Part shown: positions 26,233 through 34,937 of the stretch, one piece after another
How positions within the stretch are numbered: the first letter of the stretch is position 1
Layout: every line of letters starts with the position of its first letter
Source: Paraburkholderia ginsengisoli NBRC 100965
Lineage (GTDB): Bacteria; Pseudomonadota; Gammaproteobacteria; Burkholderiales; Burkholderiaceae
DNA length: 64,000 nucleotides
Assembly: GCF_000739735.1 (NCBI RefSeq)
Contig: NZ_BBJF01000004.1
Coordinates: 1 to 64,000, forward strand
Reading direction: 5' to 3'
Program-made: the position numbers and the translations under genes
Notes under the pieces: model-generated
Told to the model about the DNA's origin: nothing
The model's database searches: none
The model's input: the letters and a program-made list of their open reading frames with translations, nothing else

Positions 26233-28386
26233 ATGCCCGCACCTCTCGCTTCCTCCGCACCTTTCTCCTGGCCGCTTTCCCCCGATCCTTTCCTGTCGCT
26301 CGAAGCGCTCGACGATCCCGCCGCGCTCGCGTGGGTCGAACAGCAGAACGCGCGCACGCGCGCCGCGTGGTGTAGCGGCGCGCAGTTCGAGTCGCTCAGG
26401 CGGCGGCTCGCCGATGCGTACCTGCCGCGCGAGCGTCCGGTGATTCCCGATCGCTGGAAAGATTGGGCCTACGATCTGTGGCAGGACGAGCGCAATCCGC
26501 GCGGCATCTGGCGGCGCACGACGTGGGCGGCATGGCGCAGCGGCGCGCCGGTCTGGCAGAACCTGCTCGATTTCGACGCGCTCGGTGCGGCCGAAGGTGC
26601 GCCGTGGGTGTGCGTCGAGCTCGACATTCTTTATCCGGACGGCGACCGCGCGCTGATCACGATGTCGCCGGGCGGCTCGGACGCGCAGGTGGTGCGCGAG
26701 TTCGATATCGACGCGCAGCGTTTCGTCGACGACGGCTTTGCTATCGCGAAGGCCGGCAAGCACACCGCGTCGTGGATCGATCGGGACACGCTGTACGTCG
26801 GCTGGGACAACGGCCGCAAGACGCTGACACGCTCGGGCTATCCGCGCGAAGTGCGCAGGTGGACGCGCGGCACCGCGCTTGCCGATGCGCCGGTGGTGTT
26901 CAGAGGCGCGTTCGGCGACATCGGCGTGGAGGCACACTACGATCCGGTGGAGTGGCGGCATACGGTCGTGAGCAGCGTCGATTTCTTCGACTCGCACACG
27001 TATTACCTCGACAGCGCCGGGGGTGCTGACGGCGCGGAGAGCGCCGCCGACGCATGGCGTCAGTACGACGTGCCGGCGCACGTGGCGGTGGGCGGCTGGC
27101 AAGGCTGGCTGCTGCTCGAACCGCGGCTCGATTGGGACTGCGAGGGCGCGCATTATCCGGGCGGCGCGTTGCTGGCGATTCGCGAAGAGGCGTTTTTGCG
27201 CGGCGAGCGCGACGTGGTGCCGTTGTTCATGCCGACGCCGCTGACGTCGGCGTGCGAATGGACGCATACGCGCAACCATCTGATCGTGTCCTACCTCGAC
27301 GATGTGCAGAACAAGACCTCGTTGTGGACGCCGTCGCAAGGCCCGGATCACGCATGGCACTGGCAGCAGCGCCTGTTTCCGTCGCATGCGGATGGGCAGG
27401 CCGACGTGTCGCCGGTGGAGCCCACGCTCAACGACGAAGTGTTCGTCGATACCGATGACTATCTGCAACCGCCGGCATACTGGCTCGCCGATCTCGCGCG
27501 TGACGATCTGCGCGAATGGGAGCTGATCGACCGCTGGCCGACGCAGTTCGACGCTACACGTTTCGTGGTCACGCGAGGTCATGCGGTGTCGGCGGATGGG
27601 ACGCGCGTGCCGTACACGGTGATCGGACCGCGCGATGTTCAGACGTCCGGGCAAGCCGCAAGGCCCTGTCTGCTAAGCGGCTACGGCGGCTTCGCGATCC
27701 CGTTGCTGCCGAGCTATCTGACCGGGCAGGGCATCGGCTGGCTGGAGCGCGGCGGCGTGTACGTGGTCGCGCATATTCGCGGCGGCGGCGAGTTCGGCAC
27801 GCGCTGGCACACGGCGGCGCAGGGCGAGCACCGTCAACGCGCGTTCGACGATTTCATCGCGGTGGCCGAAGCGCTCATCGACACCGGCGTGACGAGCGCC
27901 GCGCAACTCGGCATTCAGGGCGGCAGCAACGGCGGTTTGCTGGTGGCGGCGTGCATGGTGCAGCGTCCCGAGTTGTTCGGCGCGGTTGTGTGCGAAGTGC
28001 CCTTGCTCGATATGAGCCGCTACCACCTGCTGCACGCGGGCGCGTCATGGATCGACGAATACGGCGACCCGGACGAGCCCGACGAAGCGCGCGCGTTGGC
28101 CGCTTACTCGCCGTATCACCGCGTGTCGGCGGACGTCGCGTATCCGCCGGTGCTGTTCACGACGTCGACCGCCGACGATCGCGTGCATCCCGGCCACGCG
28201 CGCAAGATGGCCGCGCGGATGCAGGCGCTGGGCGCGCCCGCCGCGGACAGGGTCTGGTATCGGGAGAACACGGAAGGCGGGCACGGCGGCTCCGATGAGC
28301 TGGAGCAGGCCGAGCACGATGCGATGGTGTTCGAGTTCTTGTGGCGCGTGTTGAACGGCTCAGCGCAGGGTGAAGCGACGGCGTGA
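26233..28386 (+). CDS. Prolyl oligopeptidase family serine peptidase (S9)
   Basis: A 717-residue protein with an N-terminal beta-propeller (about 1-440) and a C-terminal alpha/beta hydrolase domain. The catalytic Ser565 is in GGSNGG, the acid is in TADDRVHPGH (around 648-649), and His684 is in TEGGHGG. The oxyanion-side motif RGGGEFG is also present. No signal peptide is apparent (the N terminus MPAPLASSAPFSWPLSPDP is not a typical export signal), so it is probably cytosolic. Family members cleave short peptides after Pro or basic residues; the exact specificity is not deducible. It stands alone between the ntrC terminator and convergent xth. Confidence 0.93.
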   Translation: MPAPLASSAPFSWPLSPDPFLSLEALDDPAALAWVEQQNARTRAAWCSGAQFESLRRRLADAYLPRERPVIPDRWKDWAYDLWQDERNPRGIWRRTTWAAWRSGAPVWQNLLDFDALGAAEGAPWVCVELDILYPDGDRALITMSPGGSDAQVVREFDIDAQRFVDDGFAIAKAGKHTASWIDRDTLYVGWDNGRKTLTRSGYPREVRRWTRGTALADAPVVFRGAFGDIGVEAHYDPVEWRHTVVSSVDFFDSHTYYLDSAGGADGAESAADAWRQYDVPAHVAVGGWQGWLLLEPRLDWDCEGAHYPGGALLAIREEAFLRGERDVVPLFMPTPLTSACEWTHTRNHLIVSYLDDVQNKTSLWTPSQGPDHAWHWQQRLFPSHADGQADVSPVEPTLNDEVFVDTDDYLQPPAYWLADLARDDLREWELIDRWPTQFDATRFVVTRGHAVSADGTRVPYTVIGPRDVQTSGQAARPCLLSGYGGFAIPLLPSYLTGQGIGWLERGGVYVVAHIRGGGEFGTRWHTAAQGEHRQRAFDDFIAVAEALIDTGVTSAAQLGIQGGSNGGLLVAACMVQRPELFGAVVCEVPLLDMSRYHLLHAGASWIDEYGDPDEPDEARALAAYSPYHRVSADVAYPPVLFTTSTADDRVHPGHARKMAARMQALGAPAADRVWYRENTEGGHGGSDELEQAEHDAMVFEFLWRVLNGSAQGEATA

Positions 28387-28444
28387 CGCGCACCTGCCTC
28401 GCGTGATGCGAGGCGTTACCCGCGCGTCGCATCACGCCCGAACA

Positions 28445-28478
28445 GAATCGAGTCGGATCGAATCGAGCCGAATCGAAC
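28445..28478. repeat. Short tandem 15-mer repeat
   Basis: Two near-identical 15-base units (GAATCGAGTCGGATC and GAATCGAGCCGAATC) plus a partial third lie immediately before the xth 3' end. A 7-bp hairpin, GCCTCGC/GCGAGGC, lies just upstream at 28396-28414 and may end one of the convergent transcripts. Confidence 0.7.
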
Positions 28479-28480
28479 GC

Positions 28481-29257
28481 TCAGCCGAGCAGCGCGAAGA
28501 CCGGCGCGTGATCGGACGGCTGCTCCCACTTGCGCGGCACCTTGTCGATGTCGCACGCCGAGCACACATCGGCCAACGGTTTCGACAGCAGGATGTGATC
28601 GATGCGCAGCCCGGCATTGCGGCGGAACGCCATCATCCGATAGTCCCACCACGAGTAGATCTTCTCCGGCTGTTCGAACTGGCGGAACGCATCGAGCAGG
28701 CCGAGTTCGATCAGCCGCACGAACGCCGCGCGTTCTTCAGGCGACACCAGGTTCTGGCCTTCCCATGCTTTCGGGTCGTGCACGTCGCGATCGTCCGGCG
28801 CGATGTTGTAGTCGCCGAGCAGCGCGAGCTTCGGGTGCAGCGCCATTTCGCTCGCGATCCAGTCGTGCAGCGCGGCGAGCCAGCGCAGCTTGTACTCAAA
28901 CTTCTCGGTGCCCGGCGCCTGGCCGTTGGGGAAGTAGGCGGAGATGATGCGCACGCCGTCGATGGTTGCCGCGATCACGCGTTGCTGCAGATCTTCGAAG
29001 CCGGGAATGTTGCGCACGATGCTGCTTTCGTCGACGTCCAGACCGTCGCGCACCAGGATGCCGACGCCGTTATAGGTCTTCTGACCGGCATACCAGCTTC
29101 GGTAGCCTTTTTCCGCGAGTTCGGCGCGCGGGAATTTTTCATCGGGCAGCTTCAGTTCCTGGAGACACAGCACGTCGGTGCCGCTGGATTCGAGCCAGTC
29201 GATCACGTGTTGCTGGCGGACTTTAAGGGAGTTGACGTTCCAGGTGGCGATTTTCAT
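28481..29257 (-). CDS. xth: Exodeoxyribonuclease III
   Basis: A 258-residue AP endonuclease/3'-5' exonuclease of base-excision repair. The family signature starts at the N terminus: MKIATWNVNSLKVR, then LCLQELKLPDEKFP with the metal-binding Glu. GDYNIAPDDRDVHDP holds the active-site Asp and Asn, and the C-terminal RIDHILLS and SDHAPV hold the catalytic Asp-His pair. The Met at 29257 is the natural start; upstream frame extension is unrelated to the family. It is convergent with the S9 peptidase gene and divergent from a small unknown gene. Confidence 0.96.
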   Translation of the reverse strand: MKIATWNVNSLKVRQQHVIDWLESSGTDVLCLQELKLPDEKFPRAELAEKGYRSWYAGQKTYNGVGILVRDGLDVDESSIVRNIPGFEDLQQRVIAATIDGVRIISAYFPNGQAPGTEKFEYKLRWLAALHDWIASEMALHPKLALLGDYNIAPDDRDVHDPKAWEGQNLVSPEERAAFVRLIELGLLDAFRQFEQPEKIYSWWDYRMMAFRRNAGLRIDHILLSKPLADVCSACDIDKVPRKWEQPSDHAPVFALLG

Positions 29258-29551
29258 GACATTCTCACAGTCTTGCTGGGCAAGGTTTCGTGGGGGCCTC
29301 GACCCCGCGTTTTGCTCGAGCGCCCCGGTGTGCCGCGCGTCGTCGTGACGATGGCCATTCGACTCATGGCGCGGCCGATGATGCGGTCGATTCCGCAGGC
29401 GATTCCGATAGCCCCGCATCTTATCGCGCGCGAGCGGGGCCGGTGAAAATTGGCCACGTCGCGCGGCGAAAATAAAGGCGCGAGCCAACCACGTCGCGGC
29501 GTATAGTGGGATCACATACACATTCGCACGCTTGCGAGTCGGAGAGTCATC

Positions 29552-29839
29552 ATGGCCGAACTATACCCAGCCCTTTATAAGGACTTCGAAGTGCATCCGC
29601 TGGTTTTCTCGCGATCATTCGACAAATTCGACGGCCACAAGCGCGATGCCGAAGGGTATGACGTCGCGGTGCGCGTGTGTCGTCCTGGAGCCATCAGCGG
29701 TTCGAAGGCGAGCCGCGTGTTTCGCCTCGTGCTACCCGCGACGATCGCGGACTTCGGCGTGGCCAAACGCAGTGCGAGCCAGTACGGCGCGGACATCATC
29801 GATGGCAAGGTGGAAGGCGCGACGGTCCAGGATCTTTGA
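29552..29839 (+). CDS. Small conserved-looking protein of unknown function
   Basis: A 95-residue soluble protein beginning MAELYPALYKDFEVHPLVFS. It has no signal peptide, membrane segment, Cys cluster or recognisable motif; charge is mixed and composition is not low-complexity. GGAGAG upstream of the ATG is a plausible ribosome binding site, and codon usage resembles neighbours, so I consider it a real gene. It is transcribed toward the initiator tRNA and ends about 60 bp before the tRNA promoter. Confidence 0.65.
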   Translation: MAELYPALYKDFEVHPLVFSRSFDKFDGHKRDAEGYDVAVRVCRPGAISGSKASRVFRLVLPATIADFGVAKRSASQYGADIIDGKVEGATVQDL

Positions 29840-29899
29840 CTCGCATCACGGGCGAGCGCCTGGGTGTGCACCCTGTTAGAGAATAATTCACACGAATGT

Positions 29900-29928
29900 T
29901 TGACGTTCCACGATCGGCCAGATATAAT
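29900..29928 (+). promoter_or_regulatory. Sigma-70 promoter of tRNA-fMet
   Basis: TTGACG (29900-29905), a 17-bp spacer, then perfect TATAAT (29923-29928). The spacing is ideal and the tRNA begins 13 bases further on. Confidence 0.88.
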
Positions 29929-29941
29929 CTTTTTTCTCTGA

Positions 29942-30018
29942 CGCGGGGTGGAGCAGTCTGGCAGCTCGTCGGGCTCATAACCCGAAGGTCACAGGTTCAA
30001 ATCCTGTCCCCGCAACCA
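29942..30018 (+). tRNA. tRNA-fMet (initiator), anticodon CAT
   Basis: A 77-base tRNA with encoded CCA. The acceptor stem CGCGGGG/CCCCGCA leaves the C1-A72 mismatch that marks initiator tRNAs. The anticodon stem has the three diagnostic G:C pairs (GGG...CCC) around CAT at 29976-29978. The T arm GGTTCAAATCC is standard. It lies between its own promoter and a terminator, so it is a single-gene transcript. Confidence 0.97.
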
Positions 30019-30028
30019 AGTTTTGTTG

Positions 30029-30061
30029 AAAGCCCGCTGGCGCAAGCCACGCGGGCTTTTT
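30029..30061 (+). terminator. Terminator after tRNA-fMet
   Basis: AAAGCCCGC pairs with GCGGGCTTT and is followed by T. It starts 10 bases past the tRNA end and may also stop reverse transcripts from the racemase gene. Confidence 0.9.
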
Positions 30062-30156
30062 AACTTTCAGCGCTGTTTTTAGGCCTTTTTCTCGCTGTGC
30101 GCGCGTGCGATCAGCCGCACGCGTAGCGACGCTCACTGATTCTTTGACTCGTCCGC

Positions 30157-30855
30157 TCAGTCCGAATCAATCGCCCATTCCACCGCCGCTTGCGCATGCA
30201 GCGCGGTCGTGTCGAACACCGGCAGCGCGGAATCTTCCGGCTTGATCAGCAACGTGATTTCGGTGCAGCCGAGAATCACCGCCTGAGCGCCACGCGCGGC
30301 CAACGATTGGATCACACCTTGATATACCGCTCGCGACGCATCCTGCACGTGGCCGTGACATAGCTCGTCGTAAATGATGCGATGCACGTCCGCGCGTCCG
30401 GCTTCATCGGGGACCAGCGTTTCGAGCCCGTAGCGCTCGCGCAGGCGTCCCGTGTAAAAGCTCTGCTCCATCGTATAGCGTGTGCCGAGCAGACCCACCC
30501 GCTCGATGCCCGCCGCCCGCAGCGCGTTGCCGGTCGGATCGGCGATATGCAGAAACGGCACTGTGATTGCCTGCTCGATCGATTCGTACACGCGATGCAT
30601 CGTGTTGGTCGCGAGCATCACCAGATCGGCGCCGCCGCGTTCGAGGTGCAGCGCGGCATCGGCCATCTGTTGGCCGAGCGCGGCCCAGTCGCCCGCGCGC
30701 TGGTTCGCCTCGATCGGCGCGAAGTCGACGGTCAGCATCAGGCTGCGTGCGTTGTGATGGCCGCCGAGACGCGCCTTCGCGTGACGGTTGAGGAGTTTGT
30801 AGTACTCGGTGGACGACTCCCAGCTCATCCCACCGATCACGCCGATCGTTTTCAT
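30157..30855 (-). CDS. Aspartate/glutamate racemase family protein (YgeA/RacX-like)
   Basis: A 232-residue PLP-independent racemase. It tracks E. coli YgeA closely: MKTIGVIGGMSWESS at the N terminus, then TNTMH, LLGTRYTMEQSFY and GCTEI. Most family members have two catalytic Cys; here, as in YgeA, the first position is Thr (ATNTMH) and the second is Cys (GCTE), which in YgeA goes with broad amino-acid racemase activity. The start at 30855 fits the family N terminus. Likely role: D-amino acid production or turnover in the cytosol. It is divergent from codA. Confidence 0.92.
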   Translation of the reverse strand: MKTIGVIGGMSWESSTEYYKLLNRHAKARLGGHHNARSLMLTVDFAPIEANQRAGDWAALGQQMADAALHLERGGADLVMLATNTMHRVYESIEQAITVPFLHIADPTGNALRAAGIERVGLLGTRYTMEQSFYTGRLRERYGLETLVPDEAGRADVHRIIYDELCHGHVQDASRAVYQGVIQSLAARGAQAVILGCTEITLLIKPEDSALPVFDTTALHAQAAVEWAIDSD

Positions 30856-31057
30856 AGGCCAACTCCGTGAACGGGTGACGGCTGCCGGAAGACCCGGCAT
30901 CGACCGTCTCGAACGCCGAGTATAGGCGCACGGCGTGGCGCGCAGCCGGTACGGATTGCGCGCCGCGCGCCGGTACGGGCATCCCGATAAAACGCCGCAC
31001 GACCTTTCTGTCGCCGATAGAATCGTAACCAGTCAGAAGCGGTCAAAGGAGCGATAC

Positions 31058-32350
31058 ATGGACCTGATCATCCGCCGCGCGATGTTGCCGCGCAGCGCCG
31101 CGTCGCAGGATGGACAAGCGGTCGACATCGGCATCGATGCCGGGCGCATCGTCGCCGTCGAGCCGAAGCTGGCCGCGAGCGCGGCCGAAGAAATCGACGC
31201 GGCGGGCTCGCTCGTCACGCCGCCGTTCGTCGATCCGCATTTCCACATGGACGCGACGCTGTCGTATGGCTTGCCGCGCGTGAACGCGTCGGGCACGCTG
31301 CTCGAAGGCATCGCGCTGTGGGGCGAGCTGAAACCCGATCTGACGCAGGAAGCGCTGGTCGGGCGCGCGCTCCAGTATTGCGACTGGGCGGTCGCGCGCG
31401 GCCTGCTGGCGATCCGCAGCCACGTCGACGTGTGCGATCCGCGCCTGCTCGCGGTCGAGGCGCTGCTCGAAGTAAAGCGCCGGGTCGCGCCGTATCTCGA
31501 TCTGCAACTGGTCGCGTTTCCGCAGGACGGCATATTGCGCAGCGCCGGCGCGTTCGAGAACCTCAAGCGGGCGATCGCGATGGGCGTCGACGTGGTCGGC
31601 GGCATTCCGCATTTCGAGCGCACGATGGCCGACGGCGCGCAGTCCGTGCGCCTGCTGTGCGAGTTCGCGGCGGAGCAGGGCTTGCGCGTCGACATGCATT
31701 GCGACGAATCGGACGATCCGCTATCGCGTCACATCGAAACGCTCGCGGCCGAAACGCAGCGGCTCGGTTTGCAGGGGCGAGTCACCGGCTCGCATCTGAC
31801 GTCGATGCACTCCATGGACAACTACTACGTCAGCAAGCTGCTGCCGTTGATGCGCGAGTCGGGCGTCGCCGCGATCGCGAATCCGCTCATCAACATCACG
31901 TTGCAGGGCCGCAGCGATACGTATCCGAAGCGGCGCGGCATGACGCGCGTGCCGGAGATGATGGCGGCCGGCATCAACGTCGCGTTCGGCCACGACTGTG
32001 TGATGGACCCGTGGTACAGCCTCGGTTCGGGCGACATGCTCGAAGTCGCGCACATGGGCTTGCACGTCGCGCAGATGACGGGCGTCGACGGGATGCACGC
32101 GTGCTTCGATGCGGTCACGGTGAATGCCGCGCGCATTCTCGGCCTCGAAGGTTATGGCGTCGCGCCGGGATGCGCGGCTAATCTCGTGTTGCTCGACGCG
32201 CGCGATCCGGTCGAGGCGATCCGCTTGCGCGCCGCGCGGCTCGCAGTGGTGAGCCGTGGCAAGGTAGTGAGCCGCGCGCCGGCCGCGCGTGCGGCGCTGT
32301 CGCTCGAAGGGCGGCCGGCTCAGGTGGATTTCAAGTTGCATCGCGGGTAG
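31058..32350 (+). CDS. codA: Cytosine deaminase / related metal-dependent amidohydrolase
   Basis: A 430-residue TIM-barrel amidohydrolase. The metal ligands are HFHMD (strand 1), MHCDESDD (strand 5), GSHLTSMHSMDNYY (strand 6) and the catalytic Asp in FGHDCVMDPWYSLG. The last motif and the length (426 in E. coli CodA) identify the cytosine deaminase group, which converts cytosine to uracil with Fe2+ in the cytosol. The start at 31058 follows AAAGGAG. There is no adjacent cytosine permease (codB), so salvage would rely on an unlinked transporter. Other substrates such as isoguanine-like bases cannot be excluded. Confidence 0.88.
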   Translation: MDLIIRRAMLPRSAASQDGQAVDIGIDAGRIVAVEPKLAASAAEEIDAAGSLVTPPFVDPHFHMDATLSYGLPRVNASGTLLEGIALWGELKPDLTQEALVGRALQYCDWAVARGLLAIRSHVDVCDPRLLAVEALLEVKRRVAPYLDLQLVAFPQDGILRSAGAFENLKRAIAMGVDVVGGIPHFERTMADGAQSVRLLCEFAAEQGLRVDMHCDESDDPLSRHIETLAAETQRLGLQGRVTGSHLTSMHSMDNYYVSKLLPLMRESGVAAIANPLINITLQGRSDTYPKRRGMTRVPEMMAAGINVAFGHDCVMDPWYSLGSGDMLEVAHMGLHVAQMTGVDGMHACFDAVTVNAARILGLEGYGVAPGCAANLVLLDARDPVEAIRLRAARLAVVSRGKVVSRAPAARAALSLEGRPAQVDFKLHRG

Positions 32351-32428
32351 CTCGCCGGTGCGTAGTGGAGTCGCGTCACTTCGCGTCGCATGATGGGCGC
32401 GTGCGTAGGCAAAGCGTGAGCGCATAAA

Positions 32429-32464
32429 AAAACCGGCAACCTGTTCACACAGGCTGCCGGTTTT
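32429..32464. terminator. Bidirectional terminator between codA and prlC
   Basis: AAAACCGGCA pairs with TGCCGGTTTT, with inner complementarity CCTGT/ACAGG. A and T tracts flank it on both sides, serving the two convergent genes. Confidence 0.92.
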
Positions 32465-32512
32465 CATTACGACGAGCGGCGTTCAAGACGCGCCGCCCGA
32501 TGCATCAACCGA

Positions 32513-34624
32513 TCAATGCACCGCCGCGCCCGGCGTCATGCCGTTATGGCGCAACAACGCGTCGATGTTCGGCTCGCGGCCACGGAACGCCTTGAACGAT
32601 TCCATCGCCGGACGGCTGCCGCCCACCTCCAGAATCTCCTTGCGATAGCGCATGCCGGTCGCCTGATCGAGCACGCTGCCGCTCGCGGCTTGCGCCGCTT
32701 CTTCGAACGCGGCGTACGCATCGGCGGACAGCACTTCGGCCCACTTGTAGCTGTAGTAACCCGCCGCATAACCGCCCGCGAAAATATGGCTGAACGTGTT
32801 CGGCCAACGCGAGAACGGCGCTTGCGGCACCACGTGGAAGCGCTCGTTGATCTCGCTCGCGAGTTCGGTGGCGCTCTTCGTGCCGCTCGCGTCGAAGCCG
32901 GTATGCAGTTGCATGTCGAACATCGAGAACACGATCTGGCGCAGCGTGCCCAGACCGCTCTGGAAGTTCTTCGCGGCCAGCATCTTGTCGAACAGATCGC
33001 GCGGCAGCGGCTTCGCCGTTTCGACGTGCGAGGTCATGTCGGAGAGTACGTCCCACTCCCAGCAGAAGTTCTCCATGAACTGCGACGGCAGTTCGACCGC
33101 GTCCCACTCGACGCCGTTGATGCCCGACACGCCGAGTTCATCGACGCGCGTGAGCATGTGATGCAGCCCGTGACCGAACTCGTGGAACAGCGTGATGACT
33201 TCGTCGTGAGTGAAGCAGGCGGGCTTGCCGCCAACCGGCGCCGAAAAATTGCAGGTCAGGTACGCGACCGGCGTCTGCACCCCGCCGTGCGTGTGCTTGT
33301 GACGGCCACGCGCGTCGTCCATCCAGGCGCCGCCGCGTTTGCCTTCGCGTGCATACAGGTCGAGGTAGAACTGCGCGACGAGACCGCCGTCCTGATTCTC
33401 GACGCGGAAGAAGCGCACGTCCGGATGCCACACGGCCGCTTCGTCGCGACGGATACGCACGCCGAACAGCGTCTCCGTGACCTTGAAGAGACCCTTGAAC
33501 ACGGCGTCTTCGGGGAAGTACTGTTTGACCTCGTTCTCGGAGAACGAATAGCGCTTCTGACGCAGACGTTCGGCGGCGAACGTCATGTCCCACGGTTGCA
33601 GATCGGTCATGCCGAGTTCGTTTGCGGCGAATTCGCGCAGCTCTTTCCAGTCCTGTTCCGCGTGCGGTCGCGCGCGCGTGGCGAGGTCTTCGAGGAAGCT
33701 CATGACTTGCGCGGGCGATTCGGCCATCTTCGGCGCGAGCGACACTTCGGCGAAGTTTGCGTAGCCAAGCATGTGCGCTTCTTCGGCGCGCAGCTTCAAC
33801 TGCTCGGCGAGCACCGACGTGTTGTCCCATTCGGGCTTGCCGTTGCCGTACTGCGCGCCGAGTTCGGACGCGCGCGTCACGTACGCGCGGTACATCGCTT
33901 CGCGCATCGGACGATTTTCCGAGTACTGCATCACCGGGAAATACGACGGGAAGTGCAGCGTGAATTTGTAGCCGGTCTTGCCTTCGCGCTCGGCCGCTTC
34001 CTTCGCGGCTTCGATCACGTCTTCGGGCAGGCCGGCCAGTTGCGCTTCATCGCCTGCTGCGACGATGTACGCGTAAGCGTTGGTCGCGTCGAGCACGTGG
34101 TCCGAGAACGCCTTCGACAGCCCTGCCTGCTTTTCCTGCAATTCGGCGAAGTGCGGCTTCTGGTCTTCCGGCAATTCGGCGCCCGACAGACGGAAATCAC
34201 GCAGTGCATTGCCGAGGATCTTCTTGCGCTCGCCGGTCAGCGACGCGAAATCGCTGCTTGCGTTCAGCGCCTTGTACTTCTCGTACAGCGCGAGGTTCTG
34301 GCCGACGCTCGACCAGAATTCGGTGACGCGCGGCAGGTTCTCGCCGTACACGGCGCGCAGCTCGGGCGTATCGGCGACGGCGTTCAGATGGCCGATCACG
34401 CTCCACGCGCGTGACAGCGGTTCGGTAGCGCGCTCGACCGGCTCGACCACGTCGGCCCACGACGCGGGCGTGATCGGCAGTGCGGCGCGCTCGACGGCGG
34501 CGGCCGCGTCGGCGAGCAGCACATCGAGGGCGGGTGTCACGTGTTCGGGGCGAATGTCGCCAAAGCGCGGCAGGTCGGAGAAATCGAGGAGCGGGTTGTC
34601 GTGATGCGAGGAGATAGTGGACAT
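32513..34624 (-). CDS. prlC: Oligopeptidase A (M3 metallopeptidase)
   Basis: A 703-residue zinc peptidase. The active site is LFHEFGHGLHH (HExGH variant of HEXXH) near residue 480, followed by the downstream Glu region in VEWDAVELPSQFMENFCWE. The C terminus FSHIFAGGYAAGYYSYKWAE contains the conserved Tyr residues of the M3 family. The N-terminal alpha-helical region fits the clam-shell fold. It degrades signal peptides and short oligopeptides in the cytosol. The start at 34624 (MSTISSHHDNPLLDF) equals the usual N terminus; upstream extension is Arg/Pro-rich noise. It is convergent with codA and divergent from the acyltransferase gene. Confidence 0.96.
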   Translation of the reverse strand: MSTISSHHDNPLLDFSDLPRFGDIRPEHVTPALDVLLADAAAAVERAALPITPASWADVVEPVERATEPLSRAWSVIGHLNAVADTPELRAVYGENLPRVTEFWSSVGQNLALYEKYKALNASSDFASLTGERKKILGNALRDFRLSGAELPEDQKPHFAELQEKQAGLSKAFSDHVLDATNAYAYIVAAGDEAQLAGLPEDVIEAAKEAAEREGKTGYKFTLHFPSYFPVMQYSENRPMREAMYRAYVTRASELGAQYGNGKPEWDNTSVLAEQLKLRAEEAHMLGYANFAEVSLAPKMAESPAQVMSFLEDLATRARPHAEQDWKELREFAANELGMTDLQPWDMTFAAERLRQKRYSFSENEVKQYFPEDAVFKGLFKVTETLFGVRIRRDEAAVWHPDVRFFRVENQDGGLVAQFYLDLYAREGKRGGAWMDDARGRHKHTHGGVQTPVAYLTCNFSAPVGGKPACFTHDEVITLFHEFGHGLHHMLTRVDELGVSGINGVEWDAVELPSQFMENFCWEWDVLSDMTSHVETAKPLPRDLFDKMLAAKNFQSGLGTLRQIVFSMFDMQLHTGFDASGTKSATELASEINERFHVVPQAPFSRWPNTFSHIFAGGYAAGYYSYKWAEVLSADAYAAFEEAAQAASGSVLDQATGMRYRKEILEVGGSRPAMESFKAFRGREPNIDALLRHNGMTPGAAVH

Positions 34625-34937
34625 GAGGCTTCCTGTCTGACGCGGGTGAACGGGTAATCGGTAAATCGACGGGCACGCGCAAGGTCGCCCTATGGCTGCC
34701 GGTATGAACATTATTGGGGCGGGACGCGCCAATTCCAATCCGTCGGCAGACAAATTATCAGATGTGGCGGCCGCGTGCGCGAATCGCCCGGCTTGTGCAG
34801 GCAGGTTAGGCCGAGCCGCACACCGTCGCCACAGTACGCACTCTGCGTTTTTGTGCGAAAGCGAACGGTGACGATTGTTGCTGTGCCGCAATGTGGCGTG
34901 TCGCTGCGAGTTGCGACATTTTTTGTCAGAGGTGTCG

